The notes: generated by a model from the sequence alone, not told the origin. A stretch of 64,000 nucleotides of DNA from Bacteroidales bacterium UBA2287 (GCA_002345675.1 DDWL01000031.1:1-64000), one strand, 5' to 3'; positions 44,821-54,999 are shown, counted from the stretch's first letter. Program-made: numbers and translations.

Positions 44821-46734
44821 CTAAGCCACGGCTTCGTGTTGAAGTAGCTCTACCGAGTCGGATTCAATCTCTTTATCAACCCCATCAACAGGTTTTTCTT
44901 CGTGGTCCATATCCTCTTCAATCTTTAAATTGTCTATAATAAACTCCTGTCTTTCGGGAGTGTTTTTACCCATGTAGAACGAAAGCAGGTCGGCAATTGT
45001 GTCGTTTGGCGTAATGCGAACGGGATCGAGGCGAATATCGGGACCAATGAAATTCTTAAACTCATCGGGCGAAATTTCACCAAGACCTTTAAATCGTGTT
45101 ATTTCGGGATTTGGGCCAAGCGCTTTAATGGCGGCTTCCTTTTCCTCGGGAGAGTAGCAGTACGAAGTTTTTTTCTTGTTACGAACCCTAAATAGCGGGG
45201 TTTGTAAAATGAAAACATGCTCCTGTCGTATAAGATCGGGGAAAAATTGCAAAAAGAATGAAAGTAAAAGTAGGCGAATGTGCATTCCGTCCACGTCGGC
45301 ATCGGTGGCAACAACCACTTTGCTATAGCGAAGGTTTTCGAGGTCTTCCTCAATGTTTAGCGCAGCCTGAAGCAGGTTGAACTCCTCGTTTTCGTATACA
45401 ACCTTTTTTGTTAGTCCGAAGCAGTTTAGGGGCTTTCCTCGGAGCGAAAAAACTGCCTGAGTATTAACGTCGCGACTTTTGGTAATGGAGCCACTTGCCG
45501 AGTCGCCCTCGGTAATGAAAAGCATTGTTTCATCGGCTTTCGCATCCTTGGTATTGTAGTGAAAGCGGCAGTCGCGCAACTTTTTATTATGTAGGTTCGA
45601 CTTTTTTGCGCGTTCTCGTGCCAATTTTTGTATGCCCGAAATGGCCTTGCGTTCCTTTTCGGCATCGAGAATTTTTTGAAGCAGCGCATTTGCTGTTTCG
45701 GAGTTTTTATGCAAGAAGTTATCGAGCGCAGTGCGGACGAAATCGCCAATAAACTGGCGAACCGATGGGCCATTAGGGCCAATGTCCTTGCTTCCTAGCT
45801 TTGTTTTGGTTTGCGATTCGAAAACGGGATCTTCAACCCTAACGCTAATTGCAGCAATTACCGAAGTGCGAATGTCGGAGGCATCGAAATCCTTTTTGTA
45901 GAATTTACGAATTGTTTCAACGTAAGCCTCACGAAATGCCGATAGGTGTGTGCCGCCTTGGGTTGTATGCTGACCGTTAACAAATGTGTAGTAGTCCTCG
46001 CCGTAGCCACTTCCGTGGGTAAGTGCAAGTTCAATATCGGGACCTTTAAGGTGAATTGGAGGATACTGCGTATCGCCTTTAATATTTTCAGATAAAAGGT
46101 CGAGTAGTCCGTTTTTCGATGTAAAGCTGTTGCCGTTAAATTTTACAACCATACCCGTATTCAGGTAGGTGTAGTTGCGAATCATGGCTTCGATGTACTC
46201 GTTTTGGAAATTGAACTTTCCAAAAATGGTTTCGTCGGGTAAAAACCGAACCATTGTACCGTTGCCCTCGTTAATGGAGTCAATGTCCCTTTCCGAGAGC
46301 TTTTCGCCTGCGGCGAACTCAATAACCTTAGCTTTGCCTTCGCGAACGCTCTGAATCGTAAACGACCTCGAAAGGGCGTTAACGGCCTTAATACCAACGC
46401 CATTTAAACCAACCGATTTTTTAAACACCTTGGAGTCGTACTTGGCGCCAGTGTTCATTTTCGAGGCAACATCGACAAGTTTGCCAAGGGGAATGCCCCT
46501 GCCGTAATCCCTTACGGTAACCTCAAGTTCCGAAACAGTGAGCTCAATGGTTTTCCCAAAACCCATCATGTACTCATCCACAGAGTTGTCGAAAACTTCC
46601 TTTAGAAGAATGTAAATACCATCGTCGGGTTGGGTTCCATCGCCCAATTTGCCAATGTACATCCCTGGACGCCTACGCACATGCTCCTTCCAGTCGAGGG
46701 TTTTAATGCTATCTTCCGAATAATTTCCGTCCAT
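44821..46734 (-). CDS. parE: DNA topoisomerase IV subunit B
   Basis: This 637-residue ATPase subunit has the GHKL motifs ([36 protein letters not shown]) and a transducer domain. The Toprim domain carries [11 protein letters not shown] and [12 protein letters not shown] for Mg2+ binding. It powers decatenation with ParC, encoded directly downstream. The first residues ([16 protein letters not shown]) are typical. The promoter region carries a -7 element fused to a perfect palindrome, suggesting repression near the start site. The last about 40 residues are acidic. Confidence 0.95.
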   Translation of the reverse strand: MDGNYSEDSIKTLDWKEHVRRRPGMYIGKLGDGTQPDDGIYILLKEVFDNSVDEYMMGFGKTIELTVSELEVTVRDYGRGIPLGKLVDVASKMNTGAKYDSKVFKKSVGLNGVGIKAVNALSRSFTIQSVREGKAKVIEFAAGEKLSERDIDSINEGNGTMVRFLPDETIFGKFNFQNEYIEAMIRNYTYLNTGMVVKFNGNSFTSKNGLLDLLSENIKGDTQYPPIHLKGPDIELALTHGSGYGEDYYTFVNGQHTTQGGTHLSAFREAYVETIRKFYKKDFDASDIRTSVIAAISVRVEDPVFESQTKTKLGSKDIGPNGPSVRQFIGDFVRTALDNFLHKNSETANALLQKILDAEKERKAISGIQKLARERAKKSNLHNKKLRDCRFHYNTKDAKADETMLFITEGDSASGSITKSRDVNTQAVFSLRGKPLNCFGLTKKVVYENEEFNLLQAALNIEEDLENLRYSKVVVATDADVDGMHIRLLLLSFFLQFFPDLIRQEHVFILQTPLFRVRNKKKTSYCYSPEEKEAAIKALGPNPEITRFKGLGEISPDEFKNFIGPDIRLDPVRITPNDTIADLLSFYMGKNTPERQEFIIDNLKIEEDMDHEEKPVDGVDKEIESDSVELLQHEAVA

Positions 46735-46744
46735 AATACTTCAA

Positions 46745-46766
46745 TCCCAAATTTGGGACAAAAGTA
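46745..46766 (-). promoter_or_regulatory. parE promoter with overlapping operator-like palindrome
   Basis: The minus-strand -7 box TACTTTTG (46766 to 46759) is exact. It abuts a perfect 14-bp palindrome, TCCCAAATTTGGGA (46745-46758). Transcription would start within the palindrome, about 18 nt before the ATG, so a protein bound there would block initiation. Confidence 0.5.
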
Positions 46767-46989
46767 ACTATTAATTTGTCTGCTTAAAAAAGAGTTTATC
46801 AACAATTAACGGGAGTAATGAACAGATTGGGACTTAAATATGTAGCAAATGAGGCTGTGGTAAAGTTCAGATATTTAGATAAATAAAATTTTATTTTTTT
46901 TTAATGAACCGATAAACAATGTCGCTTATCATATTTTTATATTTTTATTATCTCAAAAAAACCTTATATCATAACCAAACCATAGAACT

Positions 46990-49900
46990 ATGAAAAAAAA
47001 ATGGATTCTTTTAGTAGGAGCGCTTGTACTCGTTGGTATTATTGCAGCCCTTTACTTTATTGGAAATAACGGAAAAAAGAGCCCCAGATTACGCAAGGAT
47101 TACAGTTCCTACATTTCGGCGTACACATCGGGAACTGTTTCGGTAAAATCGAGCGTTCAGGTTGTGTTTGCTTCAAATGTTGCTAGCTCCGACATGTTTG
47201 GCAAACCCGCCGACAAAAAACTTTTCAAAATAAAGCCTTCGGCAAAAGGTTCTTTGATTTGGCTCGACGAGCGAACGCTTGAGTTTCAACCCGAGGGCGA
47301 CCTTGCACAGGATAAGGAGTACAAGGTTACAATTCCTCTCGATAAACTTTTTCAGAAACTTCCCGTTGGCTTCGAAAAATTTGAATTCACTTTTAAAACT
47401 ATTAAGCAAAATATTGAATTAAGGATTATTGGGTTAGAGTTTTACAACGACCCAACCCGCGACGATAGGCGAATAGCAGGTCGCATTTTAACAGCCGATT
47501 GGGCTGAGTCTGGCAAAGTTACTTCAACCGTTACGGCCTCGCACAATGGTGAAAACAAGGAAATTACATGGGAAAGTAGCGGCGATGGAAAGTCGCATAA
47601 CTTTTGGGTTGAAGGCATTGCTCAGGGTGCAACGGCAGGGATTCTTCTTTTAAAGGTTGATGGCAACTCAATTGGAATTGATTTTTCTCAAAAAACCCAA
47701 GTTCCAATTCCTGTTAAAGGTGAGTTTGGGGTTGTTGCGCACGAGGTGTTTCAGGCTCCAGAGCAGTCACTCGAAATTCGTTTTTCCGAAATTCTCGACT
47801 CAAAGCAAAATCTTAAAGGTTTAATTTCAATTCGTAACGAGCCAAATGCAAGGTTTTTGGTTGAGGGTAACATAGTTCGTGTTTACCCCGAGAATCGATT
47901 GTCGGGAACATACGAAGTAGAGGTTTCGGCAGGCATTCGCAATTCGCGAGGCGGTAAAATGGCAGAGGGCACAACATTAACTGTAATGTTCGAAAAGTAT
48001 AAACCTCAGGTTAAGTTCCTCTCCGAAGGAGTAATTGTACCATCGTCGGGTGGACTTTTTGTTCCATTTCAGGCAGTTAGCCTTAGGGCCGTTGACGTGA
48101 TGGTTACCCGCATTTTCGAACAGAATATTGCACAATTCCTGCAAGTGAATAACCTTGCTGGACAAAGCGAATTACGTAGGGTTGGCCGCATGGTTCTTAC
48201 CAAAACCGTTCGTCTCGATCAAACTGGGCAGGTCGACTTTAACCAGTGGAATACCTACGATCTCGACCTTTCGAAACTTGTTGAAGTTGAGGCTGGTGCA
48301 ATTTATCAGGTTACCCTTTCATTCCGAAAAGAGTATTCGAGCTATACTTGCGAAGGGCAAGACAATAATCAACCCATTGAAATGAAGGAGACTCGCTACG
48401 ATGCAAGCGACGATCAGCCTCAATCGTACTACTATTACGACGACTACGAAGGCGACTATTACTATGACGATGAGTACTCGTATAACTGGAGCGATCGCGA
48501 AGATCCCTGCAAGCCTTCGTATTACTATAACAAAACGGTTAAGCGAAACATTTTAGCATCCGATTTAGGTATTGTTGCCAAAGCGGGAACCGATGGATCG
48601 TACGTTTTTGCTGTTACAAGCCTTATTTCGGCTCAGCCAATTAGTGGTGTAAGCATTGAATTGCTTAACTACCAGCAGCAGGTAATTACAACAGCAAGTA
48701 CCGATAATAGTGGTTTGGTGCAAATTCGCCTAACCGAACAGCAACGCCCATTTTTGCTTGTTGCCAAAAACGGAAAACAGCGTGGCTACCTAAAACTCGA
48801 TCTACGGTCGACCTTGTCGCTTAGCGCTTTCGATGTTTCGGGGGTTGCAGTTCAAAAGGGACTTAAAGGGTTTATTTACGGCGAAAGGGGCGTTTGGCGA
48901 CCAGGCGATACGCTTTTTATTTCTTTTATTTTAGAGGATAAAGGCAAGTCGCTTCCACAAAATCATCCTGTTAACTTCGAACTTATAAATCCACGTGGTC
49001 AACAGGTTTACAAGTCGGTGGCTACTGCTGGGGTTAGCGGAGTTTACTCCTTTCCAGTTGCAACCGAAAGCGATGCTCCAACTGGCACTTATACCGCTCG
49101 ACTAAGGGTAGGTGGCGTTTCATTTTCCGAGTCGTTTAAGGTAGAAACTATAATGCCAAATCGACTAAAAATTAATATCGATTTTGAGGGCGATGCACTT
49201 CGTCAAGGCCAAACTAACAGTGCAAAATTTTCGTCAACCTGGTTACATGGCGCTCCCGCACGAAACCTTAAGGTTAAAGTTGAAGCAACGCTAAACCAGT
49301 CGTCAACAGCATTTAAAGGTTTCGAAGGCTTCTCGTTCGACGACCCAGCACGCTCCTTTACAGCCGAAGAGCTGGTTATTTTCGACGGTTCGCTCGATGA
49401 GAAAGGCAAAGTAACGTTTACCCCATCGATAAGGGTTAGCGGAGCGGCTCCTGGAGTTTTAACGGCAAGGTTTACAGCCCGAGTTTTTGAGGAGAGTGGC
49501 GCTTTTAGTATCGACCGTTTTTCGATGCCATACTATCCTTACCAAACCTTTGTTGGGCTAAAAATGCCCAAGGCAAGTTCACGAAATCAAACCTACTACA
49601 CCGACACAACCTACGCACTCGACATTGTAACGCTTAATTCCAAAGGAAATCCACAGCCTCGTAGAAATGTTAATGTTGAAGTTTACAAAATTGAGTGGCG
49701 TTGGTGGTGGGATCGTAGCAGCGACGACCTTTCGAGTTACGTTTCGAACTCGTATCGTCGCCCAGTTCAAAGAGGTAGCGTTACAACCGATGCAAATGGT
49801 AAAGCGAAGTATAACATAAGAGTTAACCAGCCAGAATGGGGGCGTTTTTTGGTTCGTGTTATTGATACCGAAGGTGGACATGCCGCTGGTGCAACTCATT

Positions 49901-52566
49901 ACTACGACTGGCCAGGCTGGGTTAAGCGCGACCGAAAAGCACAGGCCGAATCGGCTTCGATGCTAATTTTTTCAAGCGATAAGGAGAAGTATAACGTCGA
50001 CGAAACGGCACAGCTTACCATCCCAAGCTCCGAAGGAGGAAAAATTCTACTTACAGTTGAGAATGGTGTAAAAGTTTTGCATACGCAGTGGGTCGATGCT
50101 AAGGCAAACGAAACCCGCATTCCGCTTAAAATAACTTCGGAAATGGCGCCAAACGTTTACATCTGTGCCATGCTCATTCAGCCTCACGGGCAAACAAGCA
50201 ACGACTTACCCATTCGTTTGTACGGCATTGTTCCCGTTTCGGTTGAAGATCCAAAAACCATTCTCGAGCCTATTATCCAAATGCCCGACGAACTTCAGCC
50301 CGAAAAAAGTGTAACCATAACCGTTTCGGAGAAGAATGGCAACGCAATGGCCTTTACTTTGGCTGTTGTCGACGATGGACTGCTCGACCTTACCCGTTTC
50401 CGCACTCCCGATCCTTGGCGCAGTTTTTACGCTCGCGAAGCGCTTGGCGTGCGAAGCTGGGACTTGTACGACCTTGTAATGGGCGCATCAACGGGTCGCA
50501 TGCAGCGAATTGTTTCGGTTGGTGGCGACGAAAGCACTGTCGACAAGGGCGACCGTTCGGCAAATCGTTTCAAACCCGTAGTTCGCTACTTTGGACCATT
50601 CGAAGTGGGTAAAGGCAAAAAGCAAAATGTAACCTTTACCATGCCTAACTATATTGGGTCGGTACGAACTATGGTAATTGCGGCTAAAGATGGAGCATAC
50701 GGAAATGCAAGCAAAACAACACCTGTTCGAACACCGCTTATGGTTCTGGGAACTCTGCCAAGGGTTTTAGGACCACAGGAAGAGGTAGTTTTGCCTGTTG
50801 TTGTTTTTGCAATGGATCCAAAGGTTAAAAATGTAAAGGTTAAAATTGAACCCAATCCTTTGCTCTCAATTGTTGGCGATGCCGAGCAAACCCTACAATT
50901 CGATGAAATTGGTGATAAGGTAGTTCGTTTCAACCTAAAGGTTGTCTCAAAACTTGGCATTGCTAAGGTTAAAGTAATTGCCGAAAGCGGGAGGGAGGTT
51001 GCTACACACGAAATTGAACTCGACGTGCGGAATGCAAATCCCCCAATGACAACTACAAGGGATACCATGATTAAAGCTAACGAAACTTGGAAGCTTAAGT
51101 ACAATGCCTTTGGAATGGAGGGAACAAATTTTGCCAGCGTTGAAGTTAGCACGCTTCCTCCTGTAAACTTAGGCAAAAGGCTACATTACCTTATTGGCTA
51201 CCCTCACGGATGTCTTGAGCAAACCGTTTCGAAAGCATTTCCACAGCTGTTTATTGCAAAACTTGCCGAAACCGACGATAAAGCCAGAGTTACCTCCGAA
51301 GAAAACGTTCGCTATGCGCTCGACCGTATTAAGGCATTCAGAACTTCGGACGGAGGTTTAGCGCTTTGGCCAGGTGGTCAGTACTACGATTCGTGGGCAA
51401 CTGTTTACGCTGGGCATTTTATGCTCGAAGCGCAAAAACTTGGTTACTCGGTATCGAGTACATTGCTCGACAGTTGGAAAAGCAGTCAGCGCCGAATGGC
51501 ACAAAACTGGACAGTTGCTGGCGAAGGGTATTACAAAAGCGATTTAGTTCAAGCATACCGACTTTACGCATTGGCTCTTGCAAAAGCCCCCGAAGTGGGT
51601 GCAATGAATCGCTTAAGAGAAACGCCAAAATTATCCATTCAAGCTCGCTGGCGACTTGCAACAGCATACGCATTGGTTGGTAACGCCGAGGCTGCTCGTA
51701 AGCTAATCGAAGGTATTCCTGTTTCCGTTGATACATACAGGGAGTATGGCTACAGCTATGGCTCCGATTTTCGCGATATGGCCATGATTGTTGAGTCGCT
51801 TGTGCTAATGGGCGATAACGAAAAGGCGTTGCCTTTACTTCGTAAACTTTCGGAGCGTTTAAGTACCGACAGCTGGCTAAGCACTCAGGAAACAGCTTTT
51901 GCACTGCTTGCGTATTCGAAGTTTGCAACTGCAAACCCATCGTCCGAAGGAATCGATGTTCAAATTAAAACCCAAGGCGACTCGAAGAAATTTAGCACGA
52001 AGTTAACCATGCTTCAAAATGCGTTTACCCCAGTTCAAAGCGGAAGCGGAAATGTTGAGGTTAAAAATTCTGGTAAAGGAGTTGTTTTTGCTCGTCTCGT
52101 TCAGCATGGAATACCATTGGCAGGGCAAGAAGTTGAGCAGGCATCGGGCATTCAAATGGATGTTGCCTACTCGTTAATGAATGGTGTGCTACTTAATCCT
52201 ACGAGCATTGAACAGGGAACCGATTTTTATGCAGAAATAAAAGTGTACAATCCCGGAACTCGTGGAAGCATTGAGCAGCTAACCCTTTCGCTTGTAGTTC
52301 CTTCGGGATGGGAGATAAGGAGTAGCCGCCTCGACCAGGGACAATCGGCACTCGAATCGTCGGCATACGAGTATCAGGATATTCGCGACGACAGGGTTTA
52401 CACCTACTTCAACCTGCCCTCAGGTAAGTCGAAAGTTATCAGAATTAAGCTAAATGCGGCATACCAAGGTAAGTTCTATATGCCAGGTGTTTCGTGTGAG
52501 GCCATGTACGACAACTCAGTTAACGCACGAAAAGTTGGCAGCTGGGTAAATGTTATAGTGCCATAA
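46990..52566 (+). CDS. Bacterial alpha-2-macroglobulin-like protein
   Basis: This 1858-residue envelope protein has an N-terminal membrane helix or signal (about 5-25) without a lipobox Cys. Macroglobulin domains follow, with GVWRPGDTLFISFILED in the central region and a signature stretch YFGPFEVGKGKKQNVTF before the thioester domain. The thioester motif is intact: GCLEQ, with C1408 and Q1411, in YPHGCLEQTVSKAFP. Such proteins trap proteases that attack the cell through the reactive thioester. E. coli's homologue is a periplasmic lipoprotein paired with penicillin-binding protein 1C; no pbpC lies in this window. A Tyr/Asp-rich low-complexity insert at about 468-516 is unusual. It is transcribed alone and ends at a strong terminator. 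Confidence 0.94.
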   Translation: MKKKWILLVGALVLVGIIAALYFIGNNGKKSPRLRKDYSSYISAYTSGTVSVKSSVQVVFASNVASSDMFGKPADKKLFKIKPSAKGSLIWLDERTLEFQPEGDLAQDKEYKVTIPLDKLFQKLPVGFEKFEFTFKTIKQNIELRIIGLEFYNDPTRDDRRIAGRILTADWAESGKVTSTVTASHNGENKEITWESSGDGKSHNFWVEGIAQGATAGILLLKVDGNSIGIDFSQKTQVPIPVKGEFGVVAHEVFQAPEQSLEIRFSEILDSKQNLKGLISIRNEPNARFLVEGNIVRVYPENRLSGTYEVEVSAGIRNSRGGKMAEGTTLTVMFEKYKPQVKFLSEGVIVPSSGGLFVPFQAVSLRAVDVMVTRIFEQNIAQFLQVNNLAGQSELRRVGRMVLTKTVRLDQTGQVDFNQWNTYDLDLSKLVEVEAGAIYQVTLSFRKEYSSYTCEGQDNNQPIEMKETRYDASDDQPQSYYYYDDYEGDYYYDDEYSYNWSDREDPCKPSYYYNKTVKRNILASDLGIVAKAGTDGSYVFAVTSLISAQPISGVSIELLNYQQQVITTASTDNSGLVQIRLTEQQRPFLLVAKNGKQRGYLKLDLRSTLSLSAFDVSGVAVQKGLKGFIYGERGVWRPGDTLFISFILEDKGKSLPQNHPVNFELINPRGQQVYKSVATAGVSGVYSFPVATESDAPTGTYTARLRVGGVSFSESFKVETIMPNRLKINIDFEGDALRQGQTNSAKFSSTWLHGAPARNLKVKVEATLNQSSTAFKGFEGFSFDDPARSFTAEELVIFDGSLDEKGKVTFTPSIRVSGAAPGVLTARFTARVFEESGAFSIDRFSMPYYPYQTFVGLKMPKASSRNQTYYTDTTYALDIVTLNSKGNPQPRRNVNVEVYKIEWRWWWDRSSDDLSSYVSNSYRRPVQRGSVTTDANGKAKYNIRVNQPEWGRFLVRVIDTEGGHAAGATHYYDWPGWVKRDRKAQAESASMLIFSSDKEKYNVDETAQLTIPSSEGGKILLTVENGVKVLHTQWVDAKANETRIPLKITSEMAPNVYICAMLIQPHGQTSNDLPIRLYGIVPVSVEDPKTILEPIIQMPDELQPEKSVTITVSEKNGNAMAFTLAVVDDGLLDLTRFRTPDPWRSFYAREALGVRSWDLYDLVMGASTGRMQRIVSVGGDESTVDKGDRSANRFKPVVRYFGPFEVGKGKKQNVTFTMPNYIGSVRTMVIAAKDGAYGNASKTTPVRTPLMVLGTLPRVLGPQEEVVLPVVVFAMDPKVKNVKVKIEPNPLLSIVGDAEQTLQFDEIGDKVVRFNLKVVSKLGIAKVKVIAESGREVATHEIELDVRNANPPMTTTRDTMIKANETWKLKYNAFGMEGTNFASVEVSTLPPVNLGKRLHYLIGYPHGCLEQTVSKAFPQLFIAKLAETDDKARVTSEENVRYALDRIKAFRTSDGGLALWPGGQYYDSWATVYAGHFMLEAQKLGYSVSSTLLDSWKSSQRRMAQNWTVAGEGYYKSDLVQAYRLYALALAKAPEVGAMNRLRETPKLSIQARWRLATAYALVGNAEAARKLIEGIPVSVDTYREYGYSYGSDFRDMAMIVESLVLMGDNEKALPLLRKLSERLSTDSWLSTQETAFALLAYSKFATANPSSEGIDVQIKTQGDSKKFSTKLTMLQNAFTPVQSGSGNVEVKNSGKGVVFARLVQHGIPLAGQEVEQASGIQMDVAYSLMNGVLLNPTSIEQGTDFYAEIKVYNPGTRGSIEQLTLSLVVPSGWEIRSSRLDQGQSALESSAYEYQDIRDDRVYTYFNLPSGKSKVIRIKLNAAYQGKFYMPGVSCEAMYDNSVNARKVGSWVNVIVP

Positions 52567-52587
52567 ATATGAATTCTAACTAATAAA

Positions 52588-52620
52588 AAAGGGGTTGTGC
52601 TTGTTTGGTGCAACCCCTTT
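52588..52620. terminator. Bidirectional terminator
   Basis: A 10-bp stem (52588-52597 with 52611-52620; GGGGTTG/CAACCCC) can be extended by three pairs into the loop. It has A/T tails both ways. It serves the alpha-2-macroglobulin gene and the convergent TolQ-like gene. Confidence 0.82.
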
Positions 52621-52638
52621 AATTTTAACCTTTTTCCT

Positions 52639-53007
52639 TTATTTGCTAATAATTCTACGCGTAGTAAACCAAACAGAAAAAGAAATTATAAATATCACAA
52701 ACCCATAAACGGGAGCAAGAAGCGAAACTTTAATTCCCCCGGCAATTAGTGCAGGAGAAATATCGCCATAAGTTTGTATTACTTCCATAGCCTCCATTAA
52801 TCCAGTTACCTGAGCAAGAATGCCAGTAAGAAAGGCAAAGCTGCCAACGAATAGAATCGATTCGCTTAAGGCTTTGTTAATTGTGCTTGTTTTTCTTTTA
52901 AACAATTTGAAAGCAAGAACAAGTGTTAGGGCGAATACTATAACCCACATAATGTAAATAGGAAGCATAAAGAAAATACCTCCTTCAATTAAATGTTGAT
53001 ACAACAT
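52639..53007 (-). CDS. Small MotA/TolQ/ExbB-like membrane protein
   Basis: This 122-residue inner-membrane protein has three predicted helices (about 8-32, 48-72 and 92-117). The middle segment, FLTGILAQVTGLMEAMEVIQ followed by SPALIAGGIKVSLLAPVYG, resembles the conserved pore region of ExbB/TolQ (G.L..V.GI.EA and a Gly/Ala-rich helix). It is shorter than a normal ExbB/TolQ and lacks a neighbouring ExbD/TolR gene. It may be a reduced channel unit or a family with another role. The stop faces the alpha-2-macroglobulin gene, and the start is divergent from the LytS-like gene. Confidence 0.65.
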   Translation of the reverse strand: MLYQHLIEGGIFFMLPIYIMWVIVFALTLVLAFKLFKRKTSTINKALSESILFVGSFAFLTGILAQVTGLMEAMEVIQTYGDISPALIAGGIKVSLLAPVYGFVIFIISFSVWFTTRRIISK

Positions 53008-53207
53008 GGCTTTTGAGTTTTAAGTTAAACATTAGCCAATATTACTGGAGAACGTTAGCAAAGAAAAACAAATTAGGTAAACCACCACTTATTAACCCTG
53101 TAAAACTTAATTCTTAGCAAAAAAAAGTTGAAATGTTGCTTAGGGGTTGCAAAATGTATTTTGCCGAAAAAACTGTTTTTGGTGGTAGCCGAATAATTTT
53201 TTGCACC

Positions 53208-53215
53208 TATCTTTG
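53208..53215 (+). promoter_or_regulatory. Putative -7 element of the LytS/LytTR operon
   Basis: TATCTTTG is an exact TAnnTTTG match ending only 6 nt before the ATG at 53222. Transcription would begin at or next to the start codon. A TTTG at 53178 is about 26 nt upstream, slightly far for -33. The box lies inside the extended frame from the TTG at 53201, which argues against that start. Confidence 0.5.
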
Positions 53216-53221
53216 AAATGT

Positions 53222-54289
53222 ATGGATTTAAAACAAGATAACAGCATTTTTTTTAGCAAGCACCCACTATTATGGCAACTTGCCTATTGGTCACTTGCCT
53301 TTATGTTATTGCTATTTGTTTTCAGCAATAACCAGTTCGATATTTCAGTTCGTATTGTGGTTGTATTTTCGCTTACCCTAATGAGTTTTGGAGTAACATA
53401 TTTTATTAACCGCTACTTAGTTCCCCATTTTCTTTTTAAAGGAAAAATTTGGAAGTTCGCTTACTTCACAACCTTTATTGTAGCCATTTCGGTTTGGTTA
53501 AATGCACTTAGCATTATTTTAATTATTTGGTATTCAGCAAGCCGTTACCCGCATTCGGCATTGCCAAATAAAAACGATTTAGTCCTTTTGCTGTGGGGTA
53601 GTAATTTGATAATTATGCTTGCTGCCATTGTTCATTTTGTAAAGGAATCGTACACGAGGCTTATTGAGAAGAATAGCATTACCCAGCAAAAAGCCGAAAC
53701 CGAACTTATGCTGAAAGAAGCTAAGCTTAAAATTTTACAAGGCCAGCTGCATCCACATTTTCTATTCAATATGCTTAATAATTTGTATGGACTTTGGATG
53801 GAAAACTCGAAGGCGACTCCTGATGTTATTCTGAAATTTTCCGATTTGCTCCACTACATGCTTTACGAGTGCGACAAGGAGTATGTTCCGCTTCGAAGCG
53901 AAATGCAATTCATTCAAAATTACATTGACCTTGAGCAAATTAGGCACGACGACAGGCTTAAGTTGGATTTGAACTTGCCCAACACAATTGATAATGATGT
54001 ATCGATAGCCCCACTTTTACTTTTTTCGTTTGTCGAAAATGCGTTTAAGCATGGAGCAAATAGGAGTGTAGGCAATTGTAGCATTTCGATTAGTTTAAAA
54101 ATTGAAGAGTCAATAATTTATTTTGAAGTTGAGAATAGTTTTACCCAGGACGTTAGTAATTCAAATGCAGGCATTGGTTTAAAAAATGTGGAGGAACGAC
54201 TTAATTTGCTTTACAGCAATAGGCATAGCCTAAAAGTTAGCACAGAGAATAGTATTTATAAAGTTTTACTTCAAATTGAGGTAAACTAG
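53222..54289 (+). CDS. LytS-family sensor histidine kinase
   Basis: The ATG at 53222 gives 355 residues (MDLKQDNSIFF). There are four membrane helices (about 17-37, 44-66, 80-107 and 122-144). A short coiled coil and the His_kinase domain with GQLHPHFLFNMLNNLYG follow (about 174-190). A GHKL ATPase domain contains LLLFSFVENAFKHG and GIGLKNVEERL. It lacks an extracellular domain, so it probably senses within the membrane or from inside. The LytTR regulator starts 2 nt after the stop. In this phylum such pairs regulate envelope, quorum-like or metabolic genes; the target is unknown. Confidence 0.92.
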   Translation: MDLKQDNSIFFSKHPLLWQLAYWSLAFMLLLFVFSNNQFDISVRIVVVFSLTLMSFGVTYFINRYLVPHFLFKGKIWKFAYFTTFIVAISVWLNALSIILIIWYSASRYPHSALPNKNDLVLLLWGSNLIIMLAAIVHFVKESYTRLIEKNSITQQKAETELMLKEAKLKILQGQLHPHFLFNMLNNLYGLWMENSKATPDVILKFSDLLHYMLYECDKEYVPLRSEMQFIQNYIDLEQIRHDDRLKLDLNLPNTIDNDVSIAPLLLFSFVENAFKHGANRSVGNCSISISLKIEESIIYFEVENSFTQDVSNSNAGIGLKNVEERLNLLYSNRHSLKVSTENSIYKVLLQIEVN

Positions 54290-54291
54290 CT

Positions 54292-54999
54292 ATGGAAACA
54301 CCACTTAAATACAGCTGCATTATTATCGACGATGAGCCAATTGCCATAAGGGTTGTTAACAGTTATGTCGATAAAATTGATAACCTAAAGTTACTTGGCT
54401 CTTTTACAAATGCCCTTGAGGCATTAAATGTGCTACGTAGCCAAAGAGTCGATTTGCTTTTTCTCGATATTGAAATGCCGGGCATTAATGGGCTCGATTT
54501 TTTCAGTTCAATTCCTCATCCCCCCAAAGTTATATTTACAACAGCCTATAGGAACTATGCTGCTCAAGCTTTCGATGTTGATGCAGTTGATTATCTACTT
54601 AAACCCATTTCATTCGAAAGGTTTCTTAAAGCAGTAAATAAGTTTTTCGACCTAACAAAAGGCGCATCAATTGTTGAAGCCAATTGCGAAACTGAAAGTT
54701 ACATCGTACTAAAATCCGATAAGAAGAACTACAAAATTAAGGTCGACGATATTCTTTATATCGAAAGTATGGACGACTATGTTAAAGTGCATACAATTCA
54801 AAAAGTGCTTGTGTGCTACTTGCGGCTGTCGGGGTTTGAAACAATGCTCAACGGAGGTCAATTTGTCAGGGTTCATCGTGCTTACATTGTTAATATTAAG
54901 CACATTGCCATGTTTACGAGTTGTATGGTAGAAATTGTAGGTAATCAAATTCCCATTGGGCGAAACTACAGGGAAGAGGTTGCAAAGCGGTTAAATTAA
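54292..54999 (+). CDS. LytTR-family response regulator
   Basis: This 235-residue regulator has an N-terminal receiver (IIDDEP acidic pair, D59 in FLDIEMPG, Lys in LLKPI). A C-terminal LytTR DNA-binding domain follows (about 135-235; DDILYIESMDDYVKVHT, FVRVHRAYIVN and IPIGRNYREEV). LytTR domains bind direct repeats through a beta-strand fold. It is co-transcribed with the LytS-like kinase (2-nt gap). A terminator for this unit and the convergent gatD follows at once. Confidence 0.95.
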   Translation: METPLKYSCIIIDDEPIAIRVVNSYVDKIDNLKLLGSFTNALEALNVLRSQRVDLLFLDIEMPGINGLDFFSSIPHPPKVIFTTAYRNYAAQAFDVDAVDYLLKPISFERFLKAVNKFFDLTKGASIVEANCETESYIVLKSDKKNYKIKVDDILYIESMDDYVKVHTIQKVLVCYLRLSGFETMLNGGQFVRVHRAYIVNIKHIAMFTSCMVEIVGNQIPIGRNYREEVAKRLN

